From UBA2219 sp964612075 (lineage in GTDB: Bacteria > Desulfobacterota > Deferrimicrobia > Deferrimicrobiales > Deferrimicrobiaceae), in the NCBI GenBank assembly GCA_964612075.1, contig CAZTFC010000001.1, positions 38,489 through 102,488 of the forward strand: a stretch of 64,000 nt of DNA, in the 5' to 3' direction. Positions 16,359 through 25,206 of the stretch are shown piece after piece. Under the pieces are notes generated by a model. That model was not told where the DNA came from, searched no databases, and was given only the letters and a program-made list of their open reading frames with translations. How positions within the stretch are numbered: the stretch's first letter is position 1; each line of letters starts with the position of its first letter. The position numbers were made by a program, and so were the translations under genes.

Positions 16359-17342
16359 GTGAAACTTCCGGAATTGAAGATCGGCCGGTTCACGGCAAGG
16401 ATACCCATCGTGCAGGGAGGGATGTCGGTCCGCGTGTCCACGTCGTCGCTCGCCGCGGCGGTCGCGGAGTGCGGCGGCATCGGGACGATCGGGGGATCGG
16501 GGATCCCCATCGACCAGCTCAAGGAGGACATCCGCAAGGCGAAGCGGATGACCGGCGGCGTGATCGCGGTCAATATCATGTTCGCCATCAAGCAGTTCAC
16601 GGAGGCCGTCAAGGCGTCCATCGAGGCGGGCGTCGACATGATCGTTACCGGCGCCGGCTTCTCCCGCGACATCTTCAAGGTCGGGAAGGAGTACGACGTC
16701 CCCATCGTCTCCATCGTCTCCTCGCCCGAGTTCGGGAAGCTCGCGGAGCGGCTCGGGGCGGCGGCCGTCGTCGTCGAGGCGAAGGAGGCGGGCGGGCACC
16801 TCGGCACGGACCGCCCGCTGCGCGAACTGTTCCCCGAGGTGCGGAAGGTCGTGAAGAAGATCCCGCTGATCGCGGCCGGCGGGATCACGGACGGTCTCGA
16901 GATCGCCGAAATGATGGGGAAGTTCGGCGCCGACGCCGTGCAGATGGCCACGCGGTTCGTGCTCACGAAGGAGTGCGACGTGGCGGAAGGCTTCAAGCGG
17001 GCCTACCTGAACGCGCGCAAGGAGGATGTGGTCCTCATCGAGTCCCCGGTGGGAATGCCCGGCCGGGCGATCCGGAACCGGTTTCTCGACATGCTCTCCG
17101 CGGGGGAAAAGGTGTACGACGGCCGGTGCCGGGAAGGATGCCTGAAAAGCTGCAACCGGAAGTACTGCATCATCGACCGCCTCCTGATGTCGCGCGACGG
17201 GGACGCGGAGGAAGGGCTGGTCTTCTCGGGGGAGAACGTGTGGAGAATCAAGGACATCCCAACCGTGAGGGAACTTATGGACCGCCTCGTGGCCGAGGCG
17301 GAGAGCGTTTATAGCCCCTCCCCCGCGACCGCCGGCATGTGA
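16359..17342 (+). CDS. Nitronate monooxygenase / FabK-like flavoprotein
   Basis: 327 residues forming an FMN-binding TIM barrel of the 2-nitropropane dioxygenase family. Visible motifs are IPIVQGGMSV at the N-terminus, GGIGTIGG, VTGAGFS, AGGHLGTD and AAGGITDG followed by GADAVQMATRF, the phosphate-binding end of the barrel. The family oxidises alkyl nitronates or includes FabK-type enoyl-ACP reductases; the precise substrate is open. A Cys cluster (CREGCLKSCNRKYC, about residues 257-272) marks a subgroup and could bind metal. GTG at 16359 directly follows a GGGGGAAAG ribosome site. It is monocistronic as far as can be seen. Confidence 0.85.
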   Translation: MKLPELKIGRFTARIPIVQGGMSVRVSTSSLAAAVAECGGIGTIGGSGIPIDQLKEDIRKAKRMTGGVIAVNIMFAIKQFTEAVKASIEAGVDMIVTGAGFSRDIFKVGKEYDVPIVSIVSSPEFGKLAERLGAAAVVVEAKEAGGHLGTDRPLRELFPEVRKVVKKIPLIAAGGITDGLEIAEMMGKFGADAVQMATRFVLTKECDVAEGFKRAYLNARKEDVVLIESPVGMPGRAIRNRFLDMLSAGEKVYDGRCREGCLKSCNRKYCIIDRLLMSRDGDAEEGLVFSGENVWRIKDIPTVRELMDRLVAEAESVYSPSPATAGM

Positions 17343-17506
17343 ACCGGACCGTCCCCGTCGGGATGTCGGCGTAACCCCACGTTTCACAAGGGTTTCGTCG
17401 CAGGATGGGGGCGTTCTTCATACCCCGGGGCTGGTATTTTTCCGATACATACGTGGTTATGGGATTGGAAAAATCATATTACCGGTCTTCTTGCGAGTGA
17501 AATGTA

Positions 17507-17536
17507 TTGACAATGAAGGTGGTCCGGGAAAACAAT
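17507..17536 (+). promoter_or_regulatory. sigma70-like promoter of the MucR-type gene
   Basis: A perfect TTGACA at 17507-17512, an 18-nt spacer, and AACAAT at 17531-17536 (4 of 6 to TATAAT), followed by an AT-rich leader, GGGAGGG and ATG at 17569. It is the best -35 box in the window and lies in an unusually AT-rich 227-base gap. Confidence 0.6.
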
Positions 17537-17568
17537 AAATTTAAATAAACAGTTTATAGGGAGGGTTT

Positions 17569-18006
17569 ATGGACAAAAAACTCCTGGTTGAGTTGACTGC
17601 GGAGATTGTATCGGCCCACGCCTCGGTAAATGAAATGGGATCCGAGGAACTTCTTGGAGAGATGCAGTCCGTATACCAGAAGTTGCTGGCTCTTGCCGGG
17701 ACCGAGGGCGAGGAAGTCGAAGGTGTCGCCCAGGAAGTCAAACCGGCGATCCCGGTAAACAAGGCGTTCGGCACGGACAAAGTCTACTGCCTTGTCTGCG
17801 GGAAAGCGTTCACCACGCTGAAAAAGCATATCGCCGTCAGCCATCAGATGTCTCCGAAGGATTACCGGAAAGCGTTCGGCATTCCGTCGAAGACGCCCCT
17901 TGTCGCCAGGAAGTATTCGGAAGCCAAGAAGAAAATCGCCCAGGAAAAGGGGCTTGCGAAGAAGCTGGCGGAAGGGCGCAGGAAGCGGGCCGCCGCGAAG
18001 GAGTAG
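17569..18006 (+). CDS. Ros/MucR-family transcriptional regulator
   Basis: 145 residues. The central zinc finger has the prokaryotic Ros/MucR pattern C-x2-C-x9-H-x4-H: C74, C77, H87 and H92, in CLVCGKAFTTLKKHIAVSH. MSPKDYRKAFG follows, the conserved DNA-binding part, and a lysine/arginine-rich tail. The N-terminal ~55 residues are acidic and helical and probably multimerise. MucR proteins act as repressors or H-NS-like silencers binding AT-rich DNA. The gene's own upstream region is AT-rich, which suits autoregulation. It has a strong promoter and a clear terminator of its own, and its codons are less GC-rich than its neighbours'. Confidence 0.92.
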   Translation: MDKKLLVELTAEIVSAHASVNEMGSEELLGEMQSVYQKLLALAGTEGEEVEGVAQEVKPAIPVNKAFGTDKVYCLVCGKAFTTLKKHIAVSHQMSPKDYRKAFGIPSKTPLVARKYSEAKKKIAQEKGLAKKLAEGRRKRAAAKE

Positions 18007-18020
18007 AGCGGCAAGGCGTT

Positions 18021-18033
18021 TTGTTCGGAACAA
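18021..18033. promoter_or_regulatory. 13-nt perfect palindrome after MucR gene
   Basis: TTGTTC-G-GAACAA lies 15 nt past the regulator's stop and before its terminator. It could be an operator or just part of the transcript's 3' end; no function is shown. Confidence 0.35.
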
Positions 18034-18049
18034 GGCTGACCTTTTCAGG

Positions 18050-18099
18050 CCCGCGCGGAGCCGAGTTTCCCGGAAAAGCCCGCGCGGGTTTTTCTTTTT
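18050..18099 (+). terminator. Rho-independent terminator of MucR-type gene
   Basis: A 9-bp GC stem (CCCGCGCGG at 18050-18058 with CCGCGCGGG at 18080-18088) closes a 21-nt loop. It is followed directly by TTTTT and another T-run. Confidence 0.85.
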
Positions 18100-18181
18100 C
18101 CCGTCGAAACTTTCCTTCCCGTCGAGCCACCGGTTGAGGCAATATAAATAATCACCCACAATCGGAAAAGGAGGAATCGTC

Positions 18182-18763
18182 ATGCCCTACGCTGCCAGGG
18201 ATTTCGGGAAGCTGATCGGCATGGAGGGGTTCAGCGAGACGCTGCTGAAGAACCATTTCACCCTGTACCAGGGATACGTGGCCAACTCGAACAAGGTTTC
18301 GGACCTCCTCCTGGCGATGCTGGCCGACGGGAAGACGGGGACCCCGGAGTACGCGGAGCTGAAGCGCCGTTTCGGCTGGGAATGGAACGGGATGCGGCTG
18401 CACGAGCTTTACTTCGGGAACCTGGGCGGCAAGGGCGGGGCCCTCGATCCCGGGTCGAAGCTGGGCAAGGCGGTCGCGGCGGAGTTCGGCAGCGTGGAGA
18501 AGTGGGAGGCGGACTTCCGCGCCGCGGGCGCGATGCGGGGGATCGGCTGGGTGGTCCTGTTCCAGGACAAGGAGGGCGGCCGGCTCTTCAATCAGTGGAT
18601 CAACGAGCACGATGTGGGGAACCTGGCCGGGGCGGTCCCCGTCTTCGTCATGGACGTCTTCGAGCACGCCTTCATGATCGATTACGGGCTCAAGCGGGCC
18701 GATTACATCGCGGCGTTCTTCAAGAACGTCGACTGGACGGCGGCCGAGTCGCGGCTCGGATGA
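18182..18763 (+). CDS. sodB: Superoxide dismutase (Fe/Mn type)
   Basis: 193 residues. The metal ligands line up with the iron/manganese SOD family: H25 in KNHFTLYQGYV, H74 in MRLHELYFG, and D158 and H162 in VMDVFEHAF. The active-site neighbour usually written DVWEHAY reads DVFEHAF here, a Trp-to-Phe change worth noting, and the N-terminal HH pair typical of Fe-SOD is reduced to NHF. It removes superoxide in the cytoplasm. A strong AAGGAGG site precedes ATG. A TATAAA sequence at 18143 lies upstream, after the regulator's terminator, so sodB has its own promoter region. Confidence 0.9.
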   Translation: MPYAARDFGKLIGMEGFSETLLKNHFTLYQGYVANSNKVSDLLLAMLADGKTGTPEYAELKRRFGWEWNGMRLHELYFGNLGGKGGALDPGSKLGKAVAAEFGSVEKWEADFRAAGAMRGIGWVVLFQDKEGGRLFNQWINEHDVGNLAGAVPVFVMDVFEHAFMIDYGLKRADYIAAFFKNVDWTAAESRLG

Positions 18764-18820
18764 ACTGCCTTCACATGACGGGGGGAAGCCGCAGGACCGG
18801 CCCCTCCCGTCCCTCCCGCA

Positions 18821-20770
18821 ATGGATTATTACGCCCAGGGTAGCCTCGTCGCGGCGGTGGTGGCGCTGGCCATCGCCGTGTACCTGCGGGCCTTCGCCGG
18901 CGGGGACCGGGAAGCGAGGGCGTTCTCCGACCTCTCCCTCGTCATCTTCCTCTGGTGCTTCCCGGAATTCCTCTGGAAGACCCTTTCCTCGGACTTCTGG
19001 CACAACGTGAGCCTCGCGGGGGTGATGTTCCTGCCGCCGTTCGCGTTGAGATACAGCGGCGCGGCGGTGCGGACACGCCCCCGCTGGTTCCGCGCGGTGT
19101 TCACGGCGGGCATCTGGGTCAGCGCCGCCTTCGCCGCGACGCTCTTTTACGATCCTCTCCTCGTTTCGCCGTGGTGGAACGTGGCGGCCCTCGCGTACTT
19201 CTACCCGTATCTGGTCGCGAGCCTGTACATCATCCGGCAGCACGGGTTCCACGCCACCCACACCGCGGTGGAGCGGAAGAAATACCAGTTCCTGGTGATC
19301 GGCGGCGGGATCGCCACCGCCGTGGCGCCGCTGAACTTCCTTCCCGGCACCGGCGTGTACTTCCCTCCGCTGGCCGGGTTCGCGGTGCTCGTCTTCTTCT
19401 TCTTCGTGGCGACGGGGATACTGCATCTCCACTTCTTCGAGCTGCCCGACATCGTCGGGCGCGGCATCCTCCTGGTCATCCAGATCTTCGCCTTCGCCGT
19501 CGTCTTCGGCGCCCTCGAAGTGGCTTCCGGCAGGAAGTTCTGGTTCCCCCTCGCGGGCGTCTTCCTCATCTCCATCTTCCTTTTGACCTTCTACCCGGTC
19601 CTGATGCGGAAGCTGGGCGCCATCTCCTCGGACCTCCTCGTTCGCCGGTCGAGGGAGGTGCAGTCGGTGCTGTCCGGTTTCGCTCGCAAGCTCCCCGAGT
19701 CGCAGTCGCTCCGGGAGATCGCGCGCAACGTGGGGGAGGCGCTTTCCGGGGTCCCCTTCATCGAGAAGGCGTCGCTCTGGATCCGCCCCGAGGCGGGGAC
19801 CGACGAAGGGTACGGGTCGCTCCCCGTCCGGCCGGAGGAATATCTCCGGGCGTTCTCCCGGTTCTCGAACCGGTATCCCGTCCTGCGCGTCATGGAGCAC
19901 GGCGGCTCGCGGGCGGCGGACGTCTCGATCTGGGACGATTCCTTCGACGCGTCGATCCCCGTCTTCCTCCGCGGGGACCTCGTCGCGGTCGTCCTGTTCC
20001 ACTGGAAGAAGAAAGGGCCTTCGATCCGCGAGATGGAGCTGCTCTTCCCGTTCCTGGACGGGATCGGGCTGGCGGTGGAGAACCTGAGGCAGCAGCAGCG
20101 CATCCAGCGCCGCGAGCATTTCGCCACGATCGGGGAGCTGGCGGCCGGGCTCGCCCACGAGGTCCGCACCCCCGTCGGGGCGATCAAGGGGGCGGCGCAA
20201 TTTTTAAGCCGCGACGCGAGGGCGTGCGACCGGGAGTTCCTCGACATCATCGTCGAGGAGGCGGACCGGCTCAACGGCGTGGTCACCGAGTTCCTCGAGT
20301 ACGCCCGCCCGTCGGGGCGTCAGCCCCGGACGCTTTCGCTGCGGGAACCCGTGGAAAAGGCGATGTCCCGGCTTCTCCGGGAGCGGGCCGCCTCGATGAA
20401 GGGGGTGCGTCGGCATGTCCTGGTCCACGAGCCCGCCCCCCGCGTCAACGCGGATCCCGCCGAGATCGAGCGGGTGGTCTACAATCTCCTTACGAACGCC
20501 GTCGAGGCGATGCCCCACGGGGGCGACCTCGCCGTCCGTGTGAATTCCGACGGCGGGTACGCCCGGATCGTCGTCGAGGACACGGGGCTGGGGATCTCCG
20601 AGGCGGACCGCGGAAACCTCTTCCGCCCCTTCTTCACGACGCGGGAGCGCGGGGTGGGGATGGGGCTCGCGATCTGCCGGCGGATCGCCGAGGAGAACGG
20701 GGGGTCCGTCTCGGCGGAAAGCAACCCGGGGAAGGGGAGCCGCTTCGTCGTGAAGCTCCCGGAGGCGTAA
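18821..20770 (+). CDS. Membrane sensor histidine kinase (NtrB-like, 7TM N-terminus)
   Basis: 649 residues. The first ~260 hold about seven hydrophobic spans of the histidine-kinase N-terminal 7TM type. A GAF-like linker follows (about 275-420). The HisKA H-box is GLAHEVRTPVGAIKG, with phospho-acceptor H446. The ATPase domain (about 540-645) shows LLTNAVEAMPHGG (N box), DTGLGIS and GVGMGLAI. It pairs with the sigma54 activator 9 nt downstream. The signal is unknown; the integral membrane input suggests a lipid, membrane-state or small hydrophobic ligand, which is inference. Confidence 0.92.
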   Translation: MDYYAQGSLVAAVVALAIAVYLRAFAGGDREARAFSDLSLVIFLWCFPEFLWKTLSSDFWHNVSLAGVMFLPPFALRYSGAAVRTRPRWFRAVFTAGIWVSAAFAATLFYDPLLVSPWWNVAALAYFYPYLVASLYIIRQHGFHATHTAVERKKYQFLVIGGGIATAVAPLNFLPGTGVYFPPLAGFAVLVFFFFVATGILHLHFFELPDIVGRGILLVIQIFAFAVVFGALEVASGRKFWFPLAGVFLISIFLLTFYPVLMRKLGAISSDLLVRRSREVQSVLSGFARKLPESQSLREIARNVGEALSGVPFIEKASLWIRPEAGTDEGYGSLPVRPEEYLRAFSRFSNRYPVLRVMEHGGSRAADVSIWDDSFDASIPVFLRGDLVAVVLFHWKKKGPSIREMELLFPFLDGIGLAVENLRQQQRIQRREHFATIGELAAGLAHEVRTPVGAIKGAAQFLSRDARACDREFLDIIVEEADRLNGVVTEFLEYARPSGRQPRTLSLREPVEKAMSRLLRERAASMKGVRRHVLVHEPAPRVNADPAEIERVVYNLLTNAVEAMPHGGDLAVRVNSDGGYARIVVEDTGLGISEADRGNLFRPFFTTRERGVGMGLAICRRIAEENGGSVSAESNPGKGSRFVVKLPEA

Positions 20771-20779
20771 AGGACGTCC

Positions 20780-22129
20780 ATGAAGGGCTCGATCCTGGTG
20801 GCGGAAGACGACCGGAACCTGCGGCGCATCCTGCGGGCGATGCTGACGCGGGAAGGGTACGAGGTTTCGGAAGCCGTGGACGGCGCGGCGGCCGCCTCGT
20901 TCCTCGCGGGGCGCAGGGTCGACGCGCTGCTGACGGACATCCGGATGCCGGGGATGGACGGGCTGGAGCTGTTCCGCCACTGCAGGGAGCGCCACTCCGG
21001 CCTTCCCGTGATCCTGGTGACGGCGTTCGGGCGGATCGAGGACGCCGTCGAGGCCATGCGCGCGGGGGCCTTCGACTACATCCTGAAGCCGTTCGACGAG
21101 GCGGAGCTTCTTCGCGTGGTCGGGAACGCCGTCGCCTCTTCCGGCGTATCCGAGCGCGAGGGCGCGAGCGCGCCAACGGAGGAGTGGTTCGGCATGGTCG
21201 GGCGGTCGCCCGCGTGGATGGAGGTGCGGAAGGTGATCGGGAAAGCCGCCTCCTCCCCGTTCCCCGTCCTCATCACCGGCGAGACCGGCACCGGGAAGGA
21301 GCTCGTGGCCCGCGCGATCCACCGGATCAGCCCCCGCCGCGACGGCCCGTTCCTCAAGATCAACGGGGCGGCGATCCCGCCGACGCTGTGGGAAGCGGAG
21401 ATGTTCGGGTACGAGAAGGGGGCGTTCACCGGCGCCGTCCAATCGAAGCCGGGCCGGTTCGAGCTCGCGGACGGGGGCACCTTCTTCCTCGACGAGGTGG
21501 GGGAAGTGCCGCACGACGCGCAGGCGAAGCTGCTGCGCGTCCTGGAGGACCGCGAGTTCGAGAGGGTCGGCGGGGTCAAGACTTACTCCTCCGACGTGCG
21601 CCTCATCTGCGCCTCGAACCGCGACCTGAAGCGTGACGCCTCGCAGGGGAGGTTCCGCGAGGACCTCTATTACCGCATCGACGGGATCCCGATCCACCTC
21701 CCGCCGCTGCGGGAGAGGCTCGAGGACCTGGGCCCCCTCGCGGAGTTCTTCCTCGCCCGGACCTGCCGGGAGCTCGGAAAGGGGACGATGACGATCGCGC
21801 CGGGGACGCTCGAGGCGCTCGAGCGGTACCCGTGGCCCGGGAACATCCGGGAGCTGGAGAACGCCGTCGCGCGCGCCGTCGCCCTCTCGGAGAGCGGGGA
21901 GATCACCTCCGCCGACCTCTGCTTCGGGCTGGCGGACCCGGACGGGCAGCCGCTCCCGGCCACCCCCGAAGAGGAGCGGTTCCACGATTCCGTGCGGGAG
22001 CACAAGCGCGCGGTCCTGCGGCGGGCGATCGCCAAGGCCGGCGGGAACAAGACGAAGGCGGCGGAGATCCTCGGGCTGACCCCTACCTACCTGTTCCGGC
22101 TGATCCGGGTCCTGGGGATCGAGGGGTAG
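20780..22129 (+). CDS. Sigma54-dependent response regulator (NtrC family)
   Basis: 449 residues. The receiver domain (1-120) has acidic pocket E9-D10-D11 and phospho-acceptor D53 in LLTDIRMPG. The AAA+ domain (about 135-370) has Walker A GETGTGKE and the sigma54-contacting GAFTGA loop intact. A Fis-type helix-turn-helix closes the protein (AGGNKTKAAEILGLTPTYLFRLIRVLG). It needs sigma54 for target promoters. No clear -24/-12 promoter was found near it, so its regulon is probably elsewhere. Gene order with the kinase indicates a cognate pair. Confidence 0.94.
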   Translation: MKGSILVAEDDRNLRRILRAMLTREGYEVSEAVDGAAAASFLAGRRVDALLTDIRMPGMDGLELFRHCRERHSGLPVILVTAFGRIEDAVEAMRAGAFDYILKPFDEAELLRVVGNAVASSGVSEREGASAPTEEWFGMVGRSPAWMEVRKVIGKAASSPFPVLITGETGTGKELVARAIHRISPRRDGPFLKINGAAIPPTLWEAEMFGYEKGAFTGAVQSKPGRFELADGGTFFLDEVGEVPHDAQAKLLRVLEDREFERVGGVKTYSSDVRLICASNRDLKRDASQGRFREDLYYRIDGIPIHLPPLRERLEDLGPLAEFFLARTCRELGKGTMTIAPGTLEALERYPWPGNIRELENAVARAVALSESGEITSADLCFGLADPDGQPLPATPEEERFHDSVREHKRAVLRRAIAKAGGNKTKAAEILGLTPTYLFRLIRVLGIEG

Positions 22130-22150
22130 CGGCGCCCTCGTCCCGTTTCT

Positions 22151-23866
22151 TCAGGGTTTCTCCCCGCCCTTGCCGCGGATCAGTGCCGAAGGGTTCTTCT
22201 CCAGGTAGTCGGCGAGCAGGCGGATGGAGCGGGCCGCCCTGGCGGTTTCCCGCAGGGCGTCGCTCAGCTCCTGCCGGGCCGGGGCGTCCGCGCCCAGGAG
22301 GTGGCGGTCCGCGTTCGCCAGCGCCCGCTCGGCGGAAGCGGCGGCCTTCCGCAGCTCCTCCAGCGTTCTCCTCGCCTCCGGGACGATCTCGGCGTCGACG
22401 CGGCTCATGGTCCGGTCGAAGGAGGCGAAGCTCCTCTCGGCCTCCGGGAGGGTCCGCCCCTCCAGGCGCCGCAGCGTCCGGTCGAGGTCGGCGATTGCCT
22501 GCCTCGTCTCGTTCCCGATCTCCTCGACGGGCACCTTGTCGAGCTTCGCGAGGAGGCGCTTCGCCATCGCCTGGAGCTCCGTCAGCTCGGCCGGCACCGT
22601 CGGGAAGCGGGGCGGCTTCCGCGTCCAGTCGATCTCCGCCTTCGGCGCGTTCGGGAAGAAGTCGAGGGCGACGTAAAGCTGCCCGCTGACCAGGCTGCCG
22701 CTTCGGAGCTGGGCCCGCAGCCCCTTGTCGGCGACCTGCCGCTCCATCAGCTGCTGCCGGGTCTTCAGCGGAACGTCCTTCCGGGTGACGGCATCCGGCT
22801 TCTGGAGGTGCGTGAAGAAGCGGTGCAGATATATGGCGGTCTCGACCCGTGTCCGCAGCGTCTGCGTCCCCGGGACGTACTCGAGGTAGATGTCCGCGAC
22901 CTCGCCGACCGGCAGGCCGAGGAAGTTGACGGGCGCCCCCACCGAAAGCCCCCGGAGCGAATCGGAGAAGTAGAGGGTGTACCGGTCGGCCGAGACCTCG
23001 CGCGGGGAAAGCGCGGTGACCCGGTCGGCGGAAAGGGGGAAGACCGCGTTGTCCGCGACGGCGGTGTTGTCGCCGCCTTCCGCGGGGGGCGTCTCGAACG
23101 CGATCCCGCCGACCAGGAGGGCCAGGAGCGATTCGGACCGCAGGGTGAAGCCGTCGGCCCCCGCCGTCACGTCGACCCCGCTGGTCTCCCAGAACCGCGT
23201 GTTCGGGGTGACGAACCGGTCGAAGGGGGCGTTCAGGAAGATGTGGATGATCACCGACTTGCCGTCGTCCGCCAGCGCGTAGGAGATCACCTGCCCGACG
23301 TTCAGGCGCCGGTAGTACACCGGGGATCCCGCGCCGAGGGAGCCGAGGGTGTCGGCCCGGAGAAGGAACACCCGGCCCGGCACTTCGCTCGTCACGGGCG
23401 GGGGCGTATCGAGGCCGGTGAAGACGCGTTCCGGCCGGCCGGAGGTTCCCGGCTCGAAGCGGATGTAGTTCCCGGAGAGCAGGGTGCTGATGCCGGAGAC
23501 TCCGCTCAGCGAAACGCGCGGCTTCACGACCCAGAACCGGGCTCCGCCGACCATCAGCTTCTCCGCGCTCTTCTCGATCTTGGCCGTGACGACGATCCGG
23601 GAATAGTCCTCCGACAAAGCCACCGTCTCCACCTTGCCGATTTCCACGTCCTTGTACTTGACGGAGGTCTTGCCCGCCTCCACCCCCTCGGCGGACCGGA
23701 AGTAAATCCGGATCGCGGGCCCCTCGTTCATCTCCTGCTGGACGACGATGCCGATGCCGACCAGCGCGGCGAGGATCGGTACGATCCAGACGGCGGAGAC
23801 CCGGTGGCGCCTCGCCTGGGCTACTTCCGAGACCGGGACTTCCGGGAGACCGTCGACTTCAGTCAT
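22151..23866 (-). CDS. pqiB: PqiB-type MCE/MlaD domain protein
   Basis: 571 residues. There is one N-terminal membrane span (residues ~22-42, VSAVWIVPILAALVGIGIVV), then three MCE/MlaD repeats beginning near 50, 165 and 285. Each has the pattern x-F-x-x-x-x-G-x-x-x-G-x-x-V-x-Y/F-x-G/D-V-x-V/I-G-x-V. A long helical C-terminus (about 440-560) forms the coiled needle of PqiB. PqiB hexamers bridge inner and outer membranes and move lipids. It overlaps the second PqiA gene by 8 nt and follows GGGAGGGAAG. No PqiC lipoprotein gene follows. Confidence 0.92.
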   Translation of the reverse strand: MTEVDGLPEVPVSEVAQARRHRVSAVWIVPILAALVGIGIVVQQEMNEGPAIRIYFRSAEGVEAGKTSVKYKDVEIGKVETVALSEDYSRIVVTAKIEKSAEKLMVGGARFWVVKPRVSLSGVSGISTLLSGNYIRFEPGTSGRPERVFTGLDTPPPVTSEVPGRVFLLRADTLGSLGAGSPVYYRRLNVGQVISYALADDGKSVIIHIFLNAPFDRFVTPNTRFWETSGVDVTAGADGFTLRSESLLALLVGGIAFETPPAEGGDNTAVADNAVFPLSADRVTALSPREVSADRYTLYFSDSLRGLSVGAPVNFLGLPVGEVADIYLEYVPGTQTLRTRVETAIYLHRFFTHLQKPDAVTRKDVPLKTRQQLMERQVADKGLRAQLRSGSLVSGQLYVALDFFPNAPKAEIDWTRKPPRFPTVPAELTELQAMAKRLLAKLDKVPVEEIGNETRQAIADLDRTLRRLEGRTLPEAERSFASFDRTMSRVDAEIVPEARRTLEELRKAAASAERALANADRHLLGADAPARQELSDALRETARAARSIRLLADYLEKNPSALIRGKGGEKP

Positions 23867-24500
23867 CTTCCCTCCCCGTTTCCCCGCCGGCGTCCCAGAT
23901 CAGGCGCGGGTCGAAGGAGTCCGCGGCGAAGATCGTCAGGATCACCACCGCCGCGAAGAAGAGGACGCCGGGCCCGGGCACCACCGACATGAACGGCCGG
24001 AACTGGATCAGCGCCACGACGAAGGCGACGACGAACACGTCGAGCATCGACCACCGGCCGATGACCTTCAGCAGGCGGAAGAGGCGCGCCCGCGCCCGCG
24101 CGTGCGCCGCGGAGCGGCGCTGCGCCGTGACCAGCAGGAAGGCGAGGGAGGCGAGCTTGCCCAGAGGGATGATCACGCTGGCGACGAGGATGATCAGCGC
24201 CAGGAACCACGACCCCGACTCGTAGAAGTAGACGACCCCCCCGATGATGGTGCTCGGCTCGTCGTACTTGATCGTCCTCGTCGTCATCACCGGGAGCGTG
24301 TTGGCGGGAAGGTAGCAGATCGCCGCCGCGACGATGCACGCCCACGCGTCCTGGAACGGCCTTTCGCGGCGGGAAGCGATCCTCTCCCCGCAGCGCGGGC
24401 ATGTGGCGGCGCCGCCGGGGCCCGCCGGGCGGGAAAGGAGGCCGCACGTGCCGCAGGAGACGATGCCCGCCCGCGCGGCGGTCGGCGCCCCGCCCTTCAA
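23859..24500 (-). CDS. pqiA: PqiA-like membrane protein (second half of a split PqiA)
   Basis: 213 residues with a zinc-ribbon-like N-terminus (two CxxC motifs, CGTC and CPRC) and four membrane spans: a paraquat-inducible protein A domain. E. coli PqiA has two such domains in one chain; here they are encoded by two adjacent genes. TTG at 24500 is chosen over ATG at 24539: TTG overlaps the previous stop by 4 nt (TTGA) and has an ideal GGGGGAGG 7 nt upstream, whereas the ATG would give a 43-nt overlap and a Gly/Arg-rich extension. It probably acts with PqiB in inner-membrane lipid transport. Confidence 0.87.
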   Translation of the reverse strand: MKGGAPTAARAGIVSCGTCGLLSRPAGPGGAATCPRCGERIASRRERPFQDAWACIVAAAICYLPANTLPVMTTRTIKYDEPSTIIGGVVYFYESGSWFLALIILVASVIIPLGKLASLAFLLVTAQRRSAAHARARARLFRLLKVIGRWSMLDVFVVAFVVALIQFRPFMSVVPGPGVLFFAAVVILTIFAADSFDPRLIWDAGGETGREDD

Positions 24501-25141
24501 CGGAGAGCCTCCCCCGTCGCGCGCCGCTCGTCCGCCCATCGCACGCGCGACCAGGCCTCGCGCGGGTCGAACCCGGAGGACATCGCCGCGAGCAGGAAGG
24601 CCAGCGCCCCGACGGCGAAGAGACCGACCCGCGGGGCGACCGACGCGAGGCGCGCGATCTTCACCAGCGCGACGAGGAGGCCGAGCATCATCACCTCCAC
24701 CATCGACCAGAGCCCGGAAACCTCCGCCCAGCGCAGCAGGACGCCGACCCAGCGCGGCGCGGGCGGCCGGCGCGTCGCGAGAAGGACGGCGAGAATCGCG
24801 GATATGTAGACGAAGGGGGCCACCACCGCGAACAGCGCGACGAGCAGCGCCGCGGTCCGCTCCCCCTGCCGCCACATCTCCCTCGCGCCGCCGAGGACGG
24901 TCGTGCTGACTTCCTGGCCGGCGGTCGAAAGCCGCATCAGCGGCTCCGCGTTCGCCAGGAGGAAGACGACGAGGGCGGCGACGGCCAGCGCCAGCATCCG
25001 GTCGGGGGCGCCGGGCCTGCCGTGCGCGAGCGGGCGCCCGCAGCGCGGGCACCGGGCCGTCCCCCCCTCCGCGAGGGGAGGGACCCGCTGCAGGAGGTCG
25101 CAGTCGGGACAGGCGACGATGTCGACGGGCAGCGGCTCCAT
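24497..25141 (-). CDS. pqiA: PqiA-like membrane protein (first half of a split PqiA)
   Basis: 214 residues: a zinc-ribbon-like head with CPDC (about 11-14) and CPRC (about 33-36), then four hydrophobic spans, as in the PqiA domain. It is first in the pqiA-pqiA-pqiB run. ATG 25141 is preferred, with GGAGG about 10 nt upstream and the first CPDC placed as in other PqiA proteins; a longer start at 25210 would add a non-conserved tail overlapping the YbaK gene end. Confidence 0.85.
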   Translation of the reverse strand: MEPLPVDIVACPDCDLLQRVPPLAEGGTARCPRCGRPLAHGRPGAPDRMLALAVAALVVFLLANAEPLMRLSTAGQEVSTTVLGGAREMWRQGERTAALLVALFAVVAPFVYISAILAVLLATRRPPAPRWVGVLLRWAEVSGLWSMVEVMMLGLLVALVKIARLASVAPRVGLFAVGALAFLLAAMSSGFDPREAWSRVRWADERRATGEALR

Positions 25142-25206
25142 GTCCGGTCTTGCCTCCGTGAAGACATTGTATCCGCATCCTCCGGGATCCGGGGATGGGA
25201 AAACCG

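Noticed and set aside
24501..24539. ATG 24539 as the start of the second PqiA gene
   Set aside because: It would overlap the upstream gene by 43 nt with a non-conserved extension; TTG 24500 has an ideal ribosome site and a 4-nt overlap.
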